NCBI RefSeq assembly: GCF_002831625.1
Contig: NZ_CP025116.1
Span: forward strand, 2,223,501 to 2,287,500
Length of the DNA: 64,000 nt
From: Nonlabens sp. MB-3u-79
GTDB lineage: Bacteria > Bacteroidota > Bacteroidia > Flavobacteriales > Flavobacteriaceae
Direction of reading: 5' to 3'
The notes under the pieces are model-generated. The model did not search any database and was not told where the DNA came from. It saw nothing but the letters and a program-made list of their open reading frames with translations. This document shows, in pieces, positions 34,572 to 44,462 of the stretch (positions are counted from its first letter, which is position 1; the number at the start of each line of letters is the position of its first letter). Position numbers and translations under genes: made by a program.

Positions 34572-34895
34572 TTAACCACCAACGCGCTTGACTTTAAAGC
34601 CCTTTTCTTTTAGCATTTCCATAATACGGTCGCGGTAATCACCTTGAATAATAATCTGGTCATTTTTAAAACTACCACCTACACCTAGCTGGGTTTTTAA
34701 CTCCTTAGCAAGAATTTTAAAGTCTTTAATAGCACCTGTATATCCGTCAATCACAGTATTTACTTTCCCTTTGCGCTTTTCAAATTTACATTCCAAAGGC
34801 TGATCTTGTAACCAGATATTACTTTTTTCAGGTTGTTCGTCTTCCTTAAATTCGTGTTTAGGGAATAGATTTTTAAGTTGATCACTTAAGTCCAT
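34572..34895 (-). CDS. yciH: SUI1/YciH family translation factor
   Basis: A 107-residue eIF1-like protein; conserved LGVGGSFKNDQIIIQGDYRDRI (split here as LGVGGSFKND and IIIQGDYRDRI) and RKGKVNTVIDGY. Bacterial YciH is thought to modulate initiation fidelity. It lies at the end of an operon with mscS and a lipoprotein gene, 23 bases after the mscS stop. Confidence 0.93.
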   Translation of the reverse strand: MDLSDQLKNLFPKHEFKEDEQPEKSNIWLQDQPLECKFEKRKGKVNTVIDGYTGAIKDFKILAKELKTQLGVGGSFKNDQIIIQGDYRDRIMEMLKEKGFKVKRVGG

Positions 34896-34918
34896 CGAGT
34901 TTTTCTTTTATCTTTTTG

Positions 34919-35470
34919 CTATATGGTTCGATCTACATCTTCCTCCGGAGTATCAAATATAGATTCTTTTTTCTCGTTTAGTATAGAGACTCCTTTTTGT
35001 AGTAATAAGTTATTGGGATAGGTGATGATTTCTCCTTCGTCTGTAACAAGTAAGGTGTAAAAACCTTTTATATCACTAATAACTGCGGTTACTGGTAAGT
35101 CTTTATCGTGTATACGTATGCGGTCACCTATTTTGTAGGGAAATGTAAAGTAGAGTATAAAGCTAGCGGTTATATTACTTAGTATGCTCCAGTTAGCAAA
35201 TAAAGCGACACCTACTACGGCAAATGTAGATCCTAATGCTACCCAAAAACCTTCTGTTGCATTACCCCAAACAAGAATTATTGATATGGCGCAAATACTC
35301 CATAATACATAACCTGTATACCTGTTTAAATATTGCTTACGCAATTCTGATCTAGAAACTTTTTTTGAAAGTTTTAAAGCGCTCCAGATAATAAAACGAT
35401 GGATAATAAAGGTACAAAGCAGTAATGATAGGGTAAATATTACTTCTGGTTTTAAAAAGAAATTGCTCAT
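34919..35470 (-). CDS. Small MscS-family mechanosensitive channel
   Basis: A 183-residue inner-membrane protein with three or four helices and the MscS core: GVALFANWSILSNITASFIL, then the beta-domain start FPYKIGDRIRI and ITYPNNLLLQK. It is shorter than E. coli MscS, lacking most of the C-terminal cage. The start overlaps the lipoprotein stop by four bases (ATGA), indicating coupling. Confidence 0.92.
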   Translation of the reverse strand: MSNFFLKPEVIFTLSLLLCTFIIHRFIIWSALKLSKKVSRSELRKQYLNRYTGYVLWSICAISIILVWGNATEGFWVALGSTFAVVGVALFANWSILSNITASFILYFTFPYKIGDRIRIHDKDLPVTAVISDIKGFYTLLVTDEGEIITYPNNLLLQKGVSILNEKKESIFDTPEEDVDRTI

Positions 35471-36384
35471 AATCCTAGGCTATCTCTCATGACAGCATCT
35501 TTATTTGTATTCTGTCTCCAATAAGGAGCTATTATCGTTTTTTGGAGTGTTCCCGAAGAAACCATGGGAGCAGCCCCATCTTTATATCGGTCCATCCAAG
35601 ATAGAATTCGGTAAGGGAATTCTTTTTCGGTTTTAAAATCAATGGTCCTTCCAAGCTCTGTGAATTTAACACTGTACAAATACCCATCTGTGATCTCGCT
35701 TAATTTTGCAACGGCATCATAAGGCTTTGTCTCGATGTGTTTCAATCTTAGATATTCTGTACTTGGAATCATTTGCATCTCACCTACAGGCATTTCTTTT
35801 GGGTCTAATCTCAATTGAGCGGCCAGTTGATTTTCAGTGATGACATTGTCCACTTCAAACTCCCTATTCCCTTCACTTTGAAAATAGGAGTGAAGCATTA
35901 CATTATATTGGTCCCCGTCTTGATTGAGTTGCATATAGGTATGACCGCACCATTCTTGAATAGAAGCAGCAATTTTAATAGCATTATCTTTTTTATCAAG
36001 TGGTAAAAAAGTACTGCTCATGATGCTGTAGGGGTAGATGCCCGTATTAAAATTACGAGTGGCGTTCAGTTTTAAGACGGGCCTGTTGGTCTGTTTACTT
36101 TTATCTGCTTTTATCTGGTCCTTTTTATCAAATGGCTCTGTAACAAATATCATAACAGCTGTTCCTTCTCTCATCTCTCCATATCTAGCCTGACTTAATT
36201 CATAACTAGAAATTTCGGCAGTACCGTTGTACCAGTAATCTTTGAATTCTTGAGAGAGTTGTCTGTCTTCCAACTTTGCCATAGGATCTTCCCCTATGAT
36301 AGTCTTACCATCTTTTTCTACAGATACTTTTGTATCACAGGACTGGAATACCAAAATAAGAGTAAATAACCATACATATTTCAT
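35467..36384 (-). CDS. Conserved flavobacterial lipoprotein
   Basis: A 305-residue protein with a signal peptide and lipobox ending at C16 (LVFQSC). The mature part has a conserved start (EFKDYWYNGTAEISSYELSQ) and SIQEWCGHTYMQL block with one internal Cys. Databases often label this family septum formation inhibitor Maf, which the sequence does not support: no Maf fold motif is present. Function unknown. It is the first gene of the lipoprotein-mscS-yciH operon. Confidence 0.85.
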   Translation of the reverse strand: MKYVWLFTLILVFQSCDTKVSVEKDGKTIIGEDPMAKLEDRQLSQEFKDYWYNGTAEISSYELSQARYGEMREGTAVMIFVTEPFDKKDQIKADKSKQTNRPVLKLNATRNFNTGIYPYSIMSSTFLPLDKKDNAIKIAASIQEWCGHTYMQLNQDGDQYNVMLHSYFQSEGNREFEVDNVITENQLAAQLRLDPKEMPVGEMQMIPSTEYLRLKHIETKPYDAVAKLSEITDGYLYSVKFTELGRTIDFKTEKEFPYRILSWMDRYKDGAAPMVSSGTLQKTIIAPYWRQNTNKDAVMRDSLGL

Positions 36385-36399
36385 GAACCAAAGTTTTTA

Positions 36400-36407
36400 C
36401 AAAGATA
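36400..36407 (-). promoter_or_regulatory. -7 box of the lipoprotein-mscS-yciH operon
   Basis: TATCTTTG on the minus strand, 15 bases before the ATG at 36384; no clear -33 element. Confidence 0.6.
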
Positions 36408-36545
36408 AAATTTATGATTTTGAAAAGTGTTATAAAAAAGTATAAAGAGAGATCTATTGCTTTAGTTAGAACTATAGGTTTTATCGATGTTTTTTTAAAA
36501 AATCAGTGGTTAGGTTGGAGTTTTTAAGTCTTTTTTAGTCTCATT

Positions 36546-37919
36546 TTATAATTGATGAATAGTAAAATAATTTTTTTCACTGCTCGCACCAAATGTTGCA
36601 AAATTATCGTTGAATCTAAATTCGATAAACTCTCCTGCATTTAGTTGAACAATATTATTCAGCGATCTGTTGATATGGTCTTCAGCGGTAGATCCCACAT
36701 TTATGTGTCTTCTTACATCTATAGATAACAGGTTAGCTCCTTTATAAATAGCCAGTCCTTGTGTTGAATCTACATCATAATTGTCAGAACTAACCTGAAT
36801 ACATATCTGATAGTATCCAGCTATTGTTGCGGTGAATCTATTGGTCACCGTGTCAAACTCATTTTTAGTATCAATGGGATCATTATCAAATGGAATCTTT
36901 AAGTAATTTACTGGATTTGAAGACCCCGTTGAAGATTGCCACAGGCTTCCCAAATGACCTTTTACGATGGACTTATTTGCATCCAAATTTTCCCAGCTCG
37001 CAATCCCATTTCCATCAGTAGTAAGAACTTGTCCTGCACTACCAGATAGAATAGGCATTTCATAGCCGTCACTATCTGCTTCATTTCTTATAGCAAAATG
37101 ATCTCCTCTGAAATAACCAGAGTATGATGGGTCTGTTGTAGTAGTTCCGTGTTGAGCATAGCCATAGACGGCATAATTAGTACCTCGGGAATTAGCACTG
37201 CCTATTTCGGAGCGCAGACCATAATTGATAGTGCCCGTACCATTTGTTGTTCCAACATCATTAAAGATACCTGTTAATGAAGTTGTTGCAGAACCGCTGT
37301 CATATACTTTGTTTTCAATTCCAATATGGTCACCAATTCCGTCACTAGAAACATCATTTTTTATCCCATATTTATTACCGGTTGTACTGCTCGTATTTTC
37401 AGAATAGATAGCGTAAGTTGTTGTTGCACTGTTGCTGCTATTGGAATTGTCGATACGCAATGCGGTTCTTGTGCCTACGGCATCAGTAGATTCAATCTCA
37501 ATATTTAATTTCCCAGTGTTTAAACTTCCACCTATACTTATCTGACCTTCTCTTTGAATAGCTCCGGTTGTATTTACAGCAGGGGAGGTGGTTGCATTTT
37601 CATAAAAAGCAGGGGTTTCCATCGCTGTATCTGAGACATTTTGAAAGGAAGTTCCATCAAAAAAATAAAAACCTTCTGAGGCAGTACCGCTTTCTAAATA
37701 GAGAATCAGACCTTTATGAGCAAGTGTTGGTAACAATGCACCTGTAGGAAGAGTTGTAACTTTAGGAATGATGATTCCATTGAATTCTCCTGGTGCAAGA
37801 ATTGCTCTAGACATTATTTCTAAATCGGCAGTAGGCGTTGCTGTTCCTATACCAACTTGGGCAAAGGAAATAAAACTGAAAAACACACATACAAGGAGGG
37901 TATAACAAGAATATAACAT
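36546..37919 (-). CDS. Secreted protein with C1q/TNF-like C-terminal domain
   Basis: A 457-residue protein with a signal peptide (to SFAQ, residue 20), the VGIGTATPTADLEI start typical of Bacteroidota surface proteins, a long Ser/Thr/Asn/Gly-rich middle of short repeated strands (about 110-320), and a C-terminal jelly-roll like C1q: FTATIAGYYQICIQVSSD and IVQLNAGEFIEFRFNDN. There is no recognisable T9SS C-terminal signal or lipobox. It may be an adhesin or fibre-like trimer; inference only. Monocistronic. Confidence 0.8.
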   Translation of the reverse strand: MLYSCYTLLVCVFFSFISFAQVGIGTATPTADLEIMSRAILAPGEFNGIIIPKVTTLPTGALLPTLAHKGLILYLESGTASEGFYFFDGTSFQNVSDTAMETPAFYENATTSPAVNTTGAIQREGQISIGGSLNTGKLNIEIESTDAVGTRTALRIDNSNSSNSATTTYAIYSENTSSTTGNKYGIKNDVSSDGIGDHIGIENKVYDSGSATTSLTGIFNDVGTTNGTGTINYGLRSEIGSANSRGTNYAVYGYAQHGTTTTDPSYSGYFRGDHFAIRNEADSDGYEMPILSGSAGQVLTTDGNGIASWENLDANKSIVKGHLGSLWQSSTGSSNPVNYLKIPFDNDPIDTKNEFDTVTNRFTATIAGYYQICIQVSSDNYDVDSTQGLAIYKGANLLSIDVRRHINVGSTAEDHINRSLNNIVQLNAGEFIEFRFNDNFATFGASSEKNYFTIHQL

Positions 37920-38129
37920 AATAGTAGAATTGGTTAGCGAATACTACCTAAAGATACGTCTTAGTATGTTAGTTAAAGTGTAACAATCTCATTATCAAGG
38001 TTTTTTGGCATTTTTAATCGGTAATTAATGCGTATTATCTAAAAAAAACGATGATCTGTTAGAAAATTCGATGAATTAAAGCTAGATAGCATTTCAATAT
38101 ATTGACTATCAGATTTTAATGGGTTTGTT

Positions 38130-40130
38130 TTAGATGTTTTTCACTTTTTCTTGCAGCATTTTAATCTGATCTCTAAGTCTTGCGGCTTCCATAAAGTCTA
38201 ATTCTTTTGCCGCTTTCTCCATCATCTTTCGAGTATTTCGTATCTTTTTTTCTAGCTCTGCTTTCGTCAGGTATTCCGCTTCTTCCTCAGCGGCTTTTAA
38301 AGTGAGCACTTCTTCAATAGCAAATGTTGCTGCATTTTTTCTATATAAGGCTGTTTCTAGCTTTTTCTTTATTGCGGTAGGTTTTAAGCCATTTGCTTCG
38401 TTATAAGCGATTTGTTTAGAACGACGGTAATCTGTTTGATCAATAGTTTTTTGCATGCTGTTAGTGATTTTATCCGCATATAAGATAGCACGACCGTTAA
38501 CGTTACGTGCTGCACGCCCTATTGTTTGTGTTAACGATCGTTGATTACGTAAAAAACCTTCCTTATCTGCATCTAAAATAGCAACCAAAGAGACCTCTGG
38601 TAAATCCAGCCCTTCCCTTAATAAATTTACCCCTATCAACACATCAAAAACTCCACGGCGCAAGTCTGACAAAATTTCTACACGTTCTAAGGTATCCACA
38701 TCACTGTGAATATAGCGACATCGCACATTGATTCGAGAAAGGTATTTGGTCAGTTCTTCAGCCATGCGTTTGGTTAGAGTAGTGATAAGTACACGTTCAT
38801 CCCGTTCTTCTCTCAATCGTATTTCTTCCACAAGATCATCTATTTGATTCTGACTAGGTCGTACCTCAATAACCGGATCTAATAGTCCTGTAGGTCGTAT
38901 GATTTGTTCTACAACAACTCCTTCACTTTTAGCCAACTCATAATCTGCTGGAGTTGCGCTTATATAAAGGACTTGATTTTGCATCGCTTCAAACTCCTCA
39001 AATTTTAACGGACGGTTATCCATAGCGGCAGGCAGGCGAAAACCATAATCTACTAAATTTTCTTTTCTAGACCTATCTCCGCCATACATAGCACCTACTT
39101 GCGGCACGCTCACATGACTTTCATCAATAATCATGAGGAAGTCATCGGGAAAAAAGTCTAATAAGCAGAAAGGTCTGGTACCTGGTTGACGTCCGTCAAG
39201 ATAACGACTGTAATTTTCAATACCAGAACAGTAGCCCAGTTCTCTAATCATTTCTAGATCAAATTCAGTTCGTTCTTCCAGACGCTTAGCTTCTAGCGGT
39301 TTTCCTATTTCTTTAAAATAATCGGTTTGTTTTACCAAGTCTTCTTGGATAGCGTGTATGGCACCTTGTAATATGTCTGGAGAAGTCACAAACATATTTG
39401 CTGGATAGATAGTAATTTGATCAAAACGTTCTAACACGGTTCCATTCACTGGATCAAAACGTTCTATTTCCTCAATCTCATCGCCAAAAAAATGAATTCT
39501 AAAAGCGGTATCTGCATAACTAGGATATACATCTAGAGTATCTCCTTTTATTCTAAAATTACCTCTATTAAACTCTGCAGTGGTTCTGGAGTACAAGGAT
39601 TGAACTAATTTATGAAGTAATGCTGTTCTAGCAATCACCTCGTCTTTTTTGATTCTAACAACGTTTTTCTGGAACTCGACAGGATTTCCAATACCATAAA
39701 GGCAAGAAACTGAAGCGACCACTATAATATCTCTTCTCCCAGAAAGTAGGGAAGAAGTGGTACTCAATCGCATCTTTTCTATTTCTTCATTAATAGAAAG
39801 GTCTTTCTCAATATAAGTTCCTGAGGAGGGTATAAAAGCTTCTGGCTGATAATAATCATAATAAGAAACAAAATATTCCACCGCATTATCGGGAAAAAAG
39901 TCTTTAAACTCTGAGTATAATTGAGCTGCTAACGTCTTGTTATGACAGAGTACCAAGGTTGGTTTTTGCACACCTTGTATCACATTTGCAGCCGTAAAAG
40001 TCTTACCGCTTCCAGTAACACCGAGAAGCGTTTGATATTTGTCATTAGCTTCGATTCCACTAATAAGCTTCTTGATCGCCTGTGGTTGATCTCCAGTAGG
40101 AGAAAATTCTGATACAATATTAAAGTCCAT
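38130..40130 (-). CDS. uvrB: Excinuclease ABC subunit B
   Basis: Helicase-like damage-verification subunit of nucleotide excision repair. The 666-residue protein has Walker A GVTGSGKTF (about 37-45), the beta-hairpin region YYDYYQPEAFIP, a DESH box, helicase motifs including GVNLLREGLDLPEVSL and QTIGRAARN, and a C-terminal UVR domain (KAAKELDFMEAARLRDQI). Length is normal. A -7 box TATTTTTA (40137-40144 on the minus strand) is close to the start, and a palindrome copy lies where the -33 element should be. With the two photolyase-family genes it adds to UV-damage functions in the window. Confidence 0.97.
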   Translation of the reverse strand: MDFNIVSEFSPTGDQPQAIKKLISGIEANDKYQTLLGVTGSGKTFTAANVIQGVQKPTLVLCHNKTLAAQLYSEFKDFFPDNAVEYFVSYYDYYQPEAFIPSSGTYIEKDLSINEEIEKMRLSTTSSLLSGRRDIIVVASVSCLYGIGNPVEFQKNVVRIKKDEVIARTALLHKLVQSLYSRTTAEFNRGNFRIKGDTLDVYPSYADTAFRIHFFGDEIEEIERFDPVNGTVLERFDQITIYPANMFVTSPDILQGAIHAIQEDLVKQTDYFKEIGKPLEAKRLEERTEFDLEMIRELGYCSGIENYSRYLDGRQPGTRPFCLLDFFPDDFLMIIDESHVSVPQVGAMYGGDRSRKENLVDYGFRLPAAMDNRPLKFEEFEAMQNQVLYISATPADYELAKSEGVVVEQIIRPTGLLDPVIEVRPSQNQIDDLVEEIRLREERDERVLITTLTKRMAEELTKYLSRINVRCRYIHSDVDTLERVEILSDLRRGVFDVLIGVNLLREGLDLPEVSLVAILDADKEGFLRNQRSLTQTIGRAARNVNGRAILYADKITNSMQKTIDQTDYRRSKQIAYNEANGLKPTAIKKKLETALYRKNAATFAIEEVLTLKAAEEEAEYLTKAELEKKIRNTRKMMEKAAKELDFMEAARLRDQIKMLQEKVKNI

Positions 40131-40136
40131 GAAATG

Positions 40137-40144
40137 TAAAAATA
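40137..40144 (-). promoter_or_regulatory. -7 box of uvrB
   Basis: TATTTTTA on the minus strand, seven bases before the ATG. The leader would be almost absent. Confidence 0.4.
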
Positions 40145-40159
40145 GGTTTTTTACAATTC

Positions 40160-40175
40160 CGCTTTCGCGAAAGCG
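40160..40175. repeat. 16-bp palindrome, copy 10
   Basis: Exact copy, intergenic, 16-31 bp upstream of the uvrB -7 box, that is, over the expected -33 region. LexA-type regulation is not implied by the sequence. Confidence 0.95.
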
Positions 40176-40201
40176 AGGTTAAAATAATACCAAGGACCTG
40201 T

Positions 40202-43174
40202 TTATCTTTTGAGAGAGAAATGCCCCTTGAAACTGCGGCCATCAATTAATTCAACGAGGTACCAATAATCAGTACTAGGCATAGGCTTGCCATTATACAT
40301 TCCATTCCACCCAGGTCCTAACGGGCTTATTTGTTTTAATAGTTTTCCAAAACGATCAAAAATATAGATCTGTGCATCAGGTTCGGTTTCAATCGCAGTT
40401 ACTTGCCAGTAGTCGTGAAATCCGTCTTCATTAGGGGTGAAATAAGGAGGTGCAGCGATGATGGTTGCTGGAGCAGTCACCAGGTCACAACCATTTACAT
40501 CTCGCACATAAATAGTATAATACCCTGGAAGTAAATCCGTAAAAACGTTACTATCCTGAAAAATAAAGTTATCGATACTGTATTCAAAGGGACCATCTCC
40601 GATAACAGACACTTCTATGCGGTTGGACCTTAAGGTAAATTGCTCAATTTCTACGGTGACAATTTGAGTGGTCTGGAAATTAGTCACTGTTGTAGAACTG
40701 CTATCTTCACAGCCGTTCTGATCTGTTACAATGACGGTATAGGTTCCCTCATCAGTAATACTGATACTAGAAGTGGTTGCTCCTGTATCCCATAAATAAG
40801 TGGCAAAACCAGGAGACGCCTGAATAACTTCCTCTTCTGTAATACATTTTGAGAAGTCATCAGTAGTGTTCACTATAGGTTTTGGAAACACTTCTATACG
40901 CAAGGGTTGTACATCATAACAAATAGCTACATCATTGTTTTCTAAGCGTACCCATAAAACTTCTGAAGTCATGGTATTCGTATAAGCAGTATTTAAAGGA
41001 TTGTCATCTAATTCTGCATCTTGTTGTGAGCTGTGAAATGTAGTCGTAAGATTTCCAGATTGAGTATTTTGAATAGAGGCGATCAAAGAATTCAAATCAA
41101 AAACCTCTACTAAATCTCTCGATTCATCATCACAAATAGCCATATCATTAATCATAGGAATCACCGGCTGTGCTACTACATGAAGATTAAAAGAAACAAC
41201 TTCATAGCAATTTGTGTTGGTCACATTCTCATAACGTACGAAGATTTCTTCATCGGCTATGGTATTGTTGTAAGGCGAGCTAATTGGATTCTGTCTCAAA
41301 TCTGCTTCATTTTGAGATCCGTAAAAGGAATAGTCCACTAGTACAGGGTCTTGGGTTCCTAAACCTTGAATCGCTGCACTATCTAAATCAAATGACTCTA
41401 TACCATCGTTACTAAAATCGTCACACAAGATCAAATCATCTACCCTCGATGCTACAGGAATGGCATCAATAGTCACATCAAATGAAGTAGTTATATAGCA
41501 ACCGTTTGACAGTCGATTATCAATTCTAATAAAATAAGTACCGCTAGCAACCGGATCGTTATCAGCTATGGAATTAAAATCGTTTACCGCATCTTGAAGA
41601 CTGGAATGAATAGTGACTTCAAAGTTGTTCGAGTTTTGAATACCTAAGGCACTAATTCTTGCCGCAGTAAAGTCTATGGCCGCGATACCGTCATTGGAAC
41701 TATCATCGCATAAGCTTATGTCATTAACAGTATTTATAAAAGGAGTATCGACTATCTGTATAACGCGACTGGAATTAAAAACATCTGAAGCGGTCGTAAT
41801 AACAAGATTCACCGTATAGGTTCCAGCATTGGTATAAATATGAGTAGGGTTGATCAGTGTGGAACTGTTGGCTAGACCACTGGCAATGTCTCCAAAATCC
41901 CAAAGAACTGAACTATTAGGACAAGTTGCTATTTCGTCTGCAATGAATTGTGTGGTGGTGGTACTGCAACCTTCAATGACAGAAAATGATGGATTGAAAA
42001 ACGCGTTGTAAAAAGGAGGTAAACCTTCCTTACTTGTGGTCCCTGGAGTTAATAACAAACCCTCGTATTGAAAGTTACATAAAGCACCTATATTATTAGG
42101 GTTGTTAATTACTGCAAGCCATTCTTGCTCATCTCTGGCATAGTATATCTTTTTATCAGGAGCAATTTGTAACGCACCACGGGTCACATCATCATTAGGA
42201 TCGTTAGCGTCACTTTGATAGATCACCACCGGATTATTTTCAAAATTTTGGGCTGTGGTATCGTATTGTAACAACAGCCTTTCGGCCGCTACAAGGCCAC
42301 TTCCTAGTGTGTTGAGATCTACATACACCAGTCTAGAGTCTAAGGAAAACTCCGTTCCATAAGCTTGATAGCCGGCAGGGAAATTCATCCTTACAGGATT
42401 ATTGACTATACCGGTACGGTTATCAAAATCAAATAACCAAGCACCTACACCAGATTCATCTGGGATGCTGGTGTCTACATAAAACTGTGTCATCATGGCT
42501 ACTTTTGAGCCATCAGGAGATACTTTTAAATAACCTCGTTTATCTGTGGTGCGAGTAGCCTGACTGGTAGAACTTACAGTAGCCGATAAATCCATCCCAT
42601 TTGGCGTTAGTTTAAAAGCATAAAACTGATTAAAACTTAAACTACCTGGAATACTTTCTGCATAGGTGACAATCCATGCATCTTGACCGTTTGCTGCAAC
42701 TGCAGCAAATAACTTTTCGGTGCTGTTAGCTAGTAAGCTGATGTTCTTCTGGGTAACGATAACATCGCCAGTCCCACTGTTCAAACTCATGTCTACAACC
42801 GAATAATATAGCCCAGTGGTAGTACCTATCGAAATAGAAAAAACATAGTAGAGATCGGGGTTATTAGGTAATGGAATCACAATAGCCGACTGTGTACTGG
42901 AAGGATTCCCAAAGAGCCCGTTACCATTTGGCATTACTAGGTGATTGCGATCCCATATGCTAATCCCGTCTGTATAAAAAAGCAATCCACCACAGGCGTC
43001 TGAAATAGCAGAGCAGCCTTCTATAGTGTTTAATTGTCCTATATTATTAGGTACAGGAACGCCTGTATTAAAATCAATTCCAGCATTAGAACCAAAAAAC
43101 CACCAATTAGCTTGATTTTGTGACACTGCAGGAATCGTCATAAGTAGCAGGAAGATGGAAATAAATATTCTCAC
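40202..43174 (-). CDS. T9SS type B sorting-domain protein with three tandem repeats
   Basis: A 990-residue secreted protein: signal peptide (to AVSQ, residue 19); an N-terminal propeller-like region beginning NWWFFGSNAGIDFN (20-390); a PKD-like domain (NSSVLWDFGD, about 410-475); three repeats of about 97 residues, each with a CDD core; an Ig/PKD-like domain (YLWDTGATTSSISI); and the type B C-terminal sorting domain (YFTPNEDGFHDYWQV to the GHFSLKR end). That domain sends proteins through the type IX system. The start codon is GTG. It is a shorter paralog of the protein at 56077-60795. Confidence 0.9.
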   Translation of the reverse strand: MRIFISIFLLLMTIPAVSQNQANWWFFGSNAGIDFNTGVPVPNNIGQLNTIEGCSAISDACGGLLFYTDGISIWDRNHLVMPNGNGLFGNPSSTQSAIVIPLPNNPDLYYVFSISIGTTTGLYYSVVDMSLNSGTGDVIVTQKNISLLANSTEKLFAAVAANGQDAWIVTYAESIPGSLSFNQFYAFKLTPNGMDLSATVSSTSQATRTTDKRGYLKVSPDGSKVAMMTQFYVDTSIPDESGVGAWLFDFDNRTGIVNNPVRMNFPAGYQAYGTEFSLDSRLVYVDLNTLGSGLVAAERLLLQYDTTAQNFENNPVVIYQSDANDPNDDVTRGALQIAPDKKIYYARDEQEWLAVINNPNNIGALCNFQYEGLLLTPGTTSKEGLPPFYNAFFNPSFSVIEGCSTTTTQFIADEIATCPNSSVLWDFGDIASGLANSSTLINPTHIYTNAGTYTVNLVITTASDVFNSSRVIQIVDTPFINTVNDISLCDDSSNDGIAAIDFTAARISALGIQNSNNFEVTIHSSLQDAVNDFNSIADNDPVASGTYFIRIDNRLSNGCYITTSFDVTIDAIPVASRVDDLILCDDFSNDGIESFDLDSAAIQGLGTQDPVLVDYSFYGSQNEADLRQNPISSPYNNTIADEEIFVRYENVTNTNCYEVVSFNLHVVAQPVIPMINDMAICDDESRDLVEVFDLNSLIASIQNTQSGNLTTTFHSSQQDAELDDNPLNTAYTNTMTSEVLWVRLENNDVAICYDVQPLRIEVFPKPIVNTTDDFSKCITEEEVIQASPGFATYLWDTGATTSSISITDEGTYTVIVTDQNGCEDSSSTTVTNFQTTQIVTVEIEQFTLRSNRIEVSVIGDGPFEYSIDNFIFQDSNVFTDLLPGYYTIYVRDVNGCDLVTAPATIIAAPPYFTPNEDGFHDYWQVTAIETEPDAQIYIFDRFGKLLKQISPLGPGWNGMYNGKPMPSTDYWYLVELIDGRSFKGHFSLKR
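40875..41750 (-). repeat. Three protein repeats of about 97 codons
   Basis: Successive units begin INTVNDISLCDD, SRVDDLILCDD and PMINDMAICDD and end with a CY-containing strand and a VFPKP-like linker. Same repeat type as in the large paralog. Confidence 0.8.
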
Positions 43175-43287
43175 GCTTTAAAAATATAGAAAGAAATCAA
43201 AACGATCGTTACTATTCATGTGAATTCACCTTTCTAATGTAGAATACATTCATGCCTCAGTGTTTGTGGTTGGAAAGTCTATCATAA

Positions 43288-43314
43288 AAAATGCCCGCTA
43301 TAAAGCAGGCATTT
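43288..43314 (-). terminator. Terminator of ilvE
   Basis: On the minus strand, stem AAATGCCTGC / GCGGGCATTT (one mismatch), followed by a run of T, 25 bases after the ilvE stop. Confidence 0.85.
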
Positions 43315-43338
43315 GGAATGATATAATTTATCTGATAT

Positions 43339-44400
43339 TTAGATTTGAACTCTCCAGCCGTGACGATCTTCAGCACGATTGTATTGAATGTCTTTTAAAG
43401 CTTTTATAAGCTGAGAAGCATAAGAATCTGTTAGTACAGGAAGTTCGTATTTGAAGTCTTCATGTTTATATCCTTTAATTGGAACAATCACAGCCGCAGT
43501 TCCACTTCCAAAGATCTCTTTAAGTGTCCCATTACCAGCAGCTTCATTTAATTCCTTAACAGAAACACGTCTTTCTTCAACAGTAATACCGTGATCTTTT
43601 GCCATTTGTATCACACTTCTTCGGGTAACTCCGTTCAGAATACGGTCATTATGAGGCGCGGTAAGTAAGGTATCACCTATTCTTGCAAATATGTTCATGG
43701 TACCGGCTTCCTCCAAGTATTCATGAGAAGCGGCATCGGTCCAAATGATTTGTTGATAACCCTCTTGAATAGCAAGGTTATTCGGGTAGAAACTAGCGGC
43801 ATAATTTCCAGCAGCTTTAGCATATCCTACACCGCCATTGGCAGCTCTAGAAAATTCTGAAGCGATAACAACACGTACATCTCCTTTATAATAAGCAAAT
43901 GCCGGAGACATGATGATCATGAACTTATATTCTGTTGAAGGTGCAGCAGCAACTCCATTTTCACTAGCGATCATAAAGGGTCTTAGATAAAGAGAAAGTC
44001 CCTCACCATAACGTACCCATTCTTTGTCAAGGTTGACAAGTTCCTTAAGGCCTTCAATAAAGATTTCTTTTGGAATTTCTGGCATAGCAAGACGCTTAGC
44101 ACTTTCATTAAATCGTATCCAATTATCTTCTGGTCTAAAAAGAAACACTTCGCCATCAGGATCCTTAAAAGCTTTCATTCCTTCAAAAATAGCCTGGCCA
44201 TAATGAAATACTTTACTGCTAGGTTCTATTTGAATAGGACCATAGGGTTTTATTTCAGCGGTTTTCCACGATCCATCGCTCCAAGTACATTCCAGCATGT
44301 GGTCTGTAAATGTCTTACCGAAGGTTAAATTATCAAAATCAATTTTACTGATTTTGGATTCTTTTACCTTGTCTATAACGATTTCGTGAGTTGGAGTCAT
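43339..44400 (-). CDS. ilvE: Branched-chain amino-acid aminotransferase
   Basis: PLP enzyme that transfers amino groups to make or break Leu, Ile and Val. The 353-residue protein is fold type IV with the PLP lysine in GYAKAAGNYAAS, the EAGTMNIF cofactor block and GVTRRSVIQMA. It belongs to the larger (bacterial/eukaryotic-like) BCAT type. The start at ATG 44400 is set by the -7 box TATATTTG at 44419-44426; the open frame to 44421 starts inside that box. Confidence 0.95.
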   Translation of the reverse strand: MTPTHEIVIDKVKESKISKIDFDNLTFGKTFTDHMLECTWSDGSWKTAEIKPYGPIQIEPSSKVFHYGQAIFEGMKAFKDPDGEVFLFRPEDNWIRFNESAKRLAMPEIPKEIFIEGLKELVNLDKEWVRYGEGLSLYLRPFMIASENGVAAAPSTEYKFMIIMSPAFAYYKGDVRVVIASEFSRAANGGVGYAKAAGNYAASFYPNNLAIQEGYQQIIWTDAASHEYLEEAGTMNIFARIGDTLLTAPHNDRILNGVTRRSVIQMAKDHGITVEERRVSVKELNEAAGNGTLKEIFGSGTAAVIVPIKGYKHEDFKYELPVLTDSYASQLIKALKDIQYNRAEDRHGWRVQI

Positions 44401-44418
44401 GGTGCTGTAATTTTTTTG

Positions 44419-44426
44419 CAAATATA
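44419..44426 (-). promoter_or_regulatory. -7 box of ilvE
   Basis: TATATTTG on the minus strand, an exact TAnnTTTG, 18 bases before the ATG at 44400. Confidence 0.7.
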
Positions 44427-44462
44427 CTTCATTAGGACTAGTAATAAATACAAACGAATTCC

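Noticed and set aside
35467..36384. Maf septum-inhibitor label for the lipoprotein
   Set aside because: No Maf fold motif, while a clear lipobox and an unrelated conserved domain are present.
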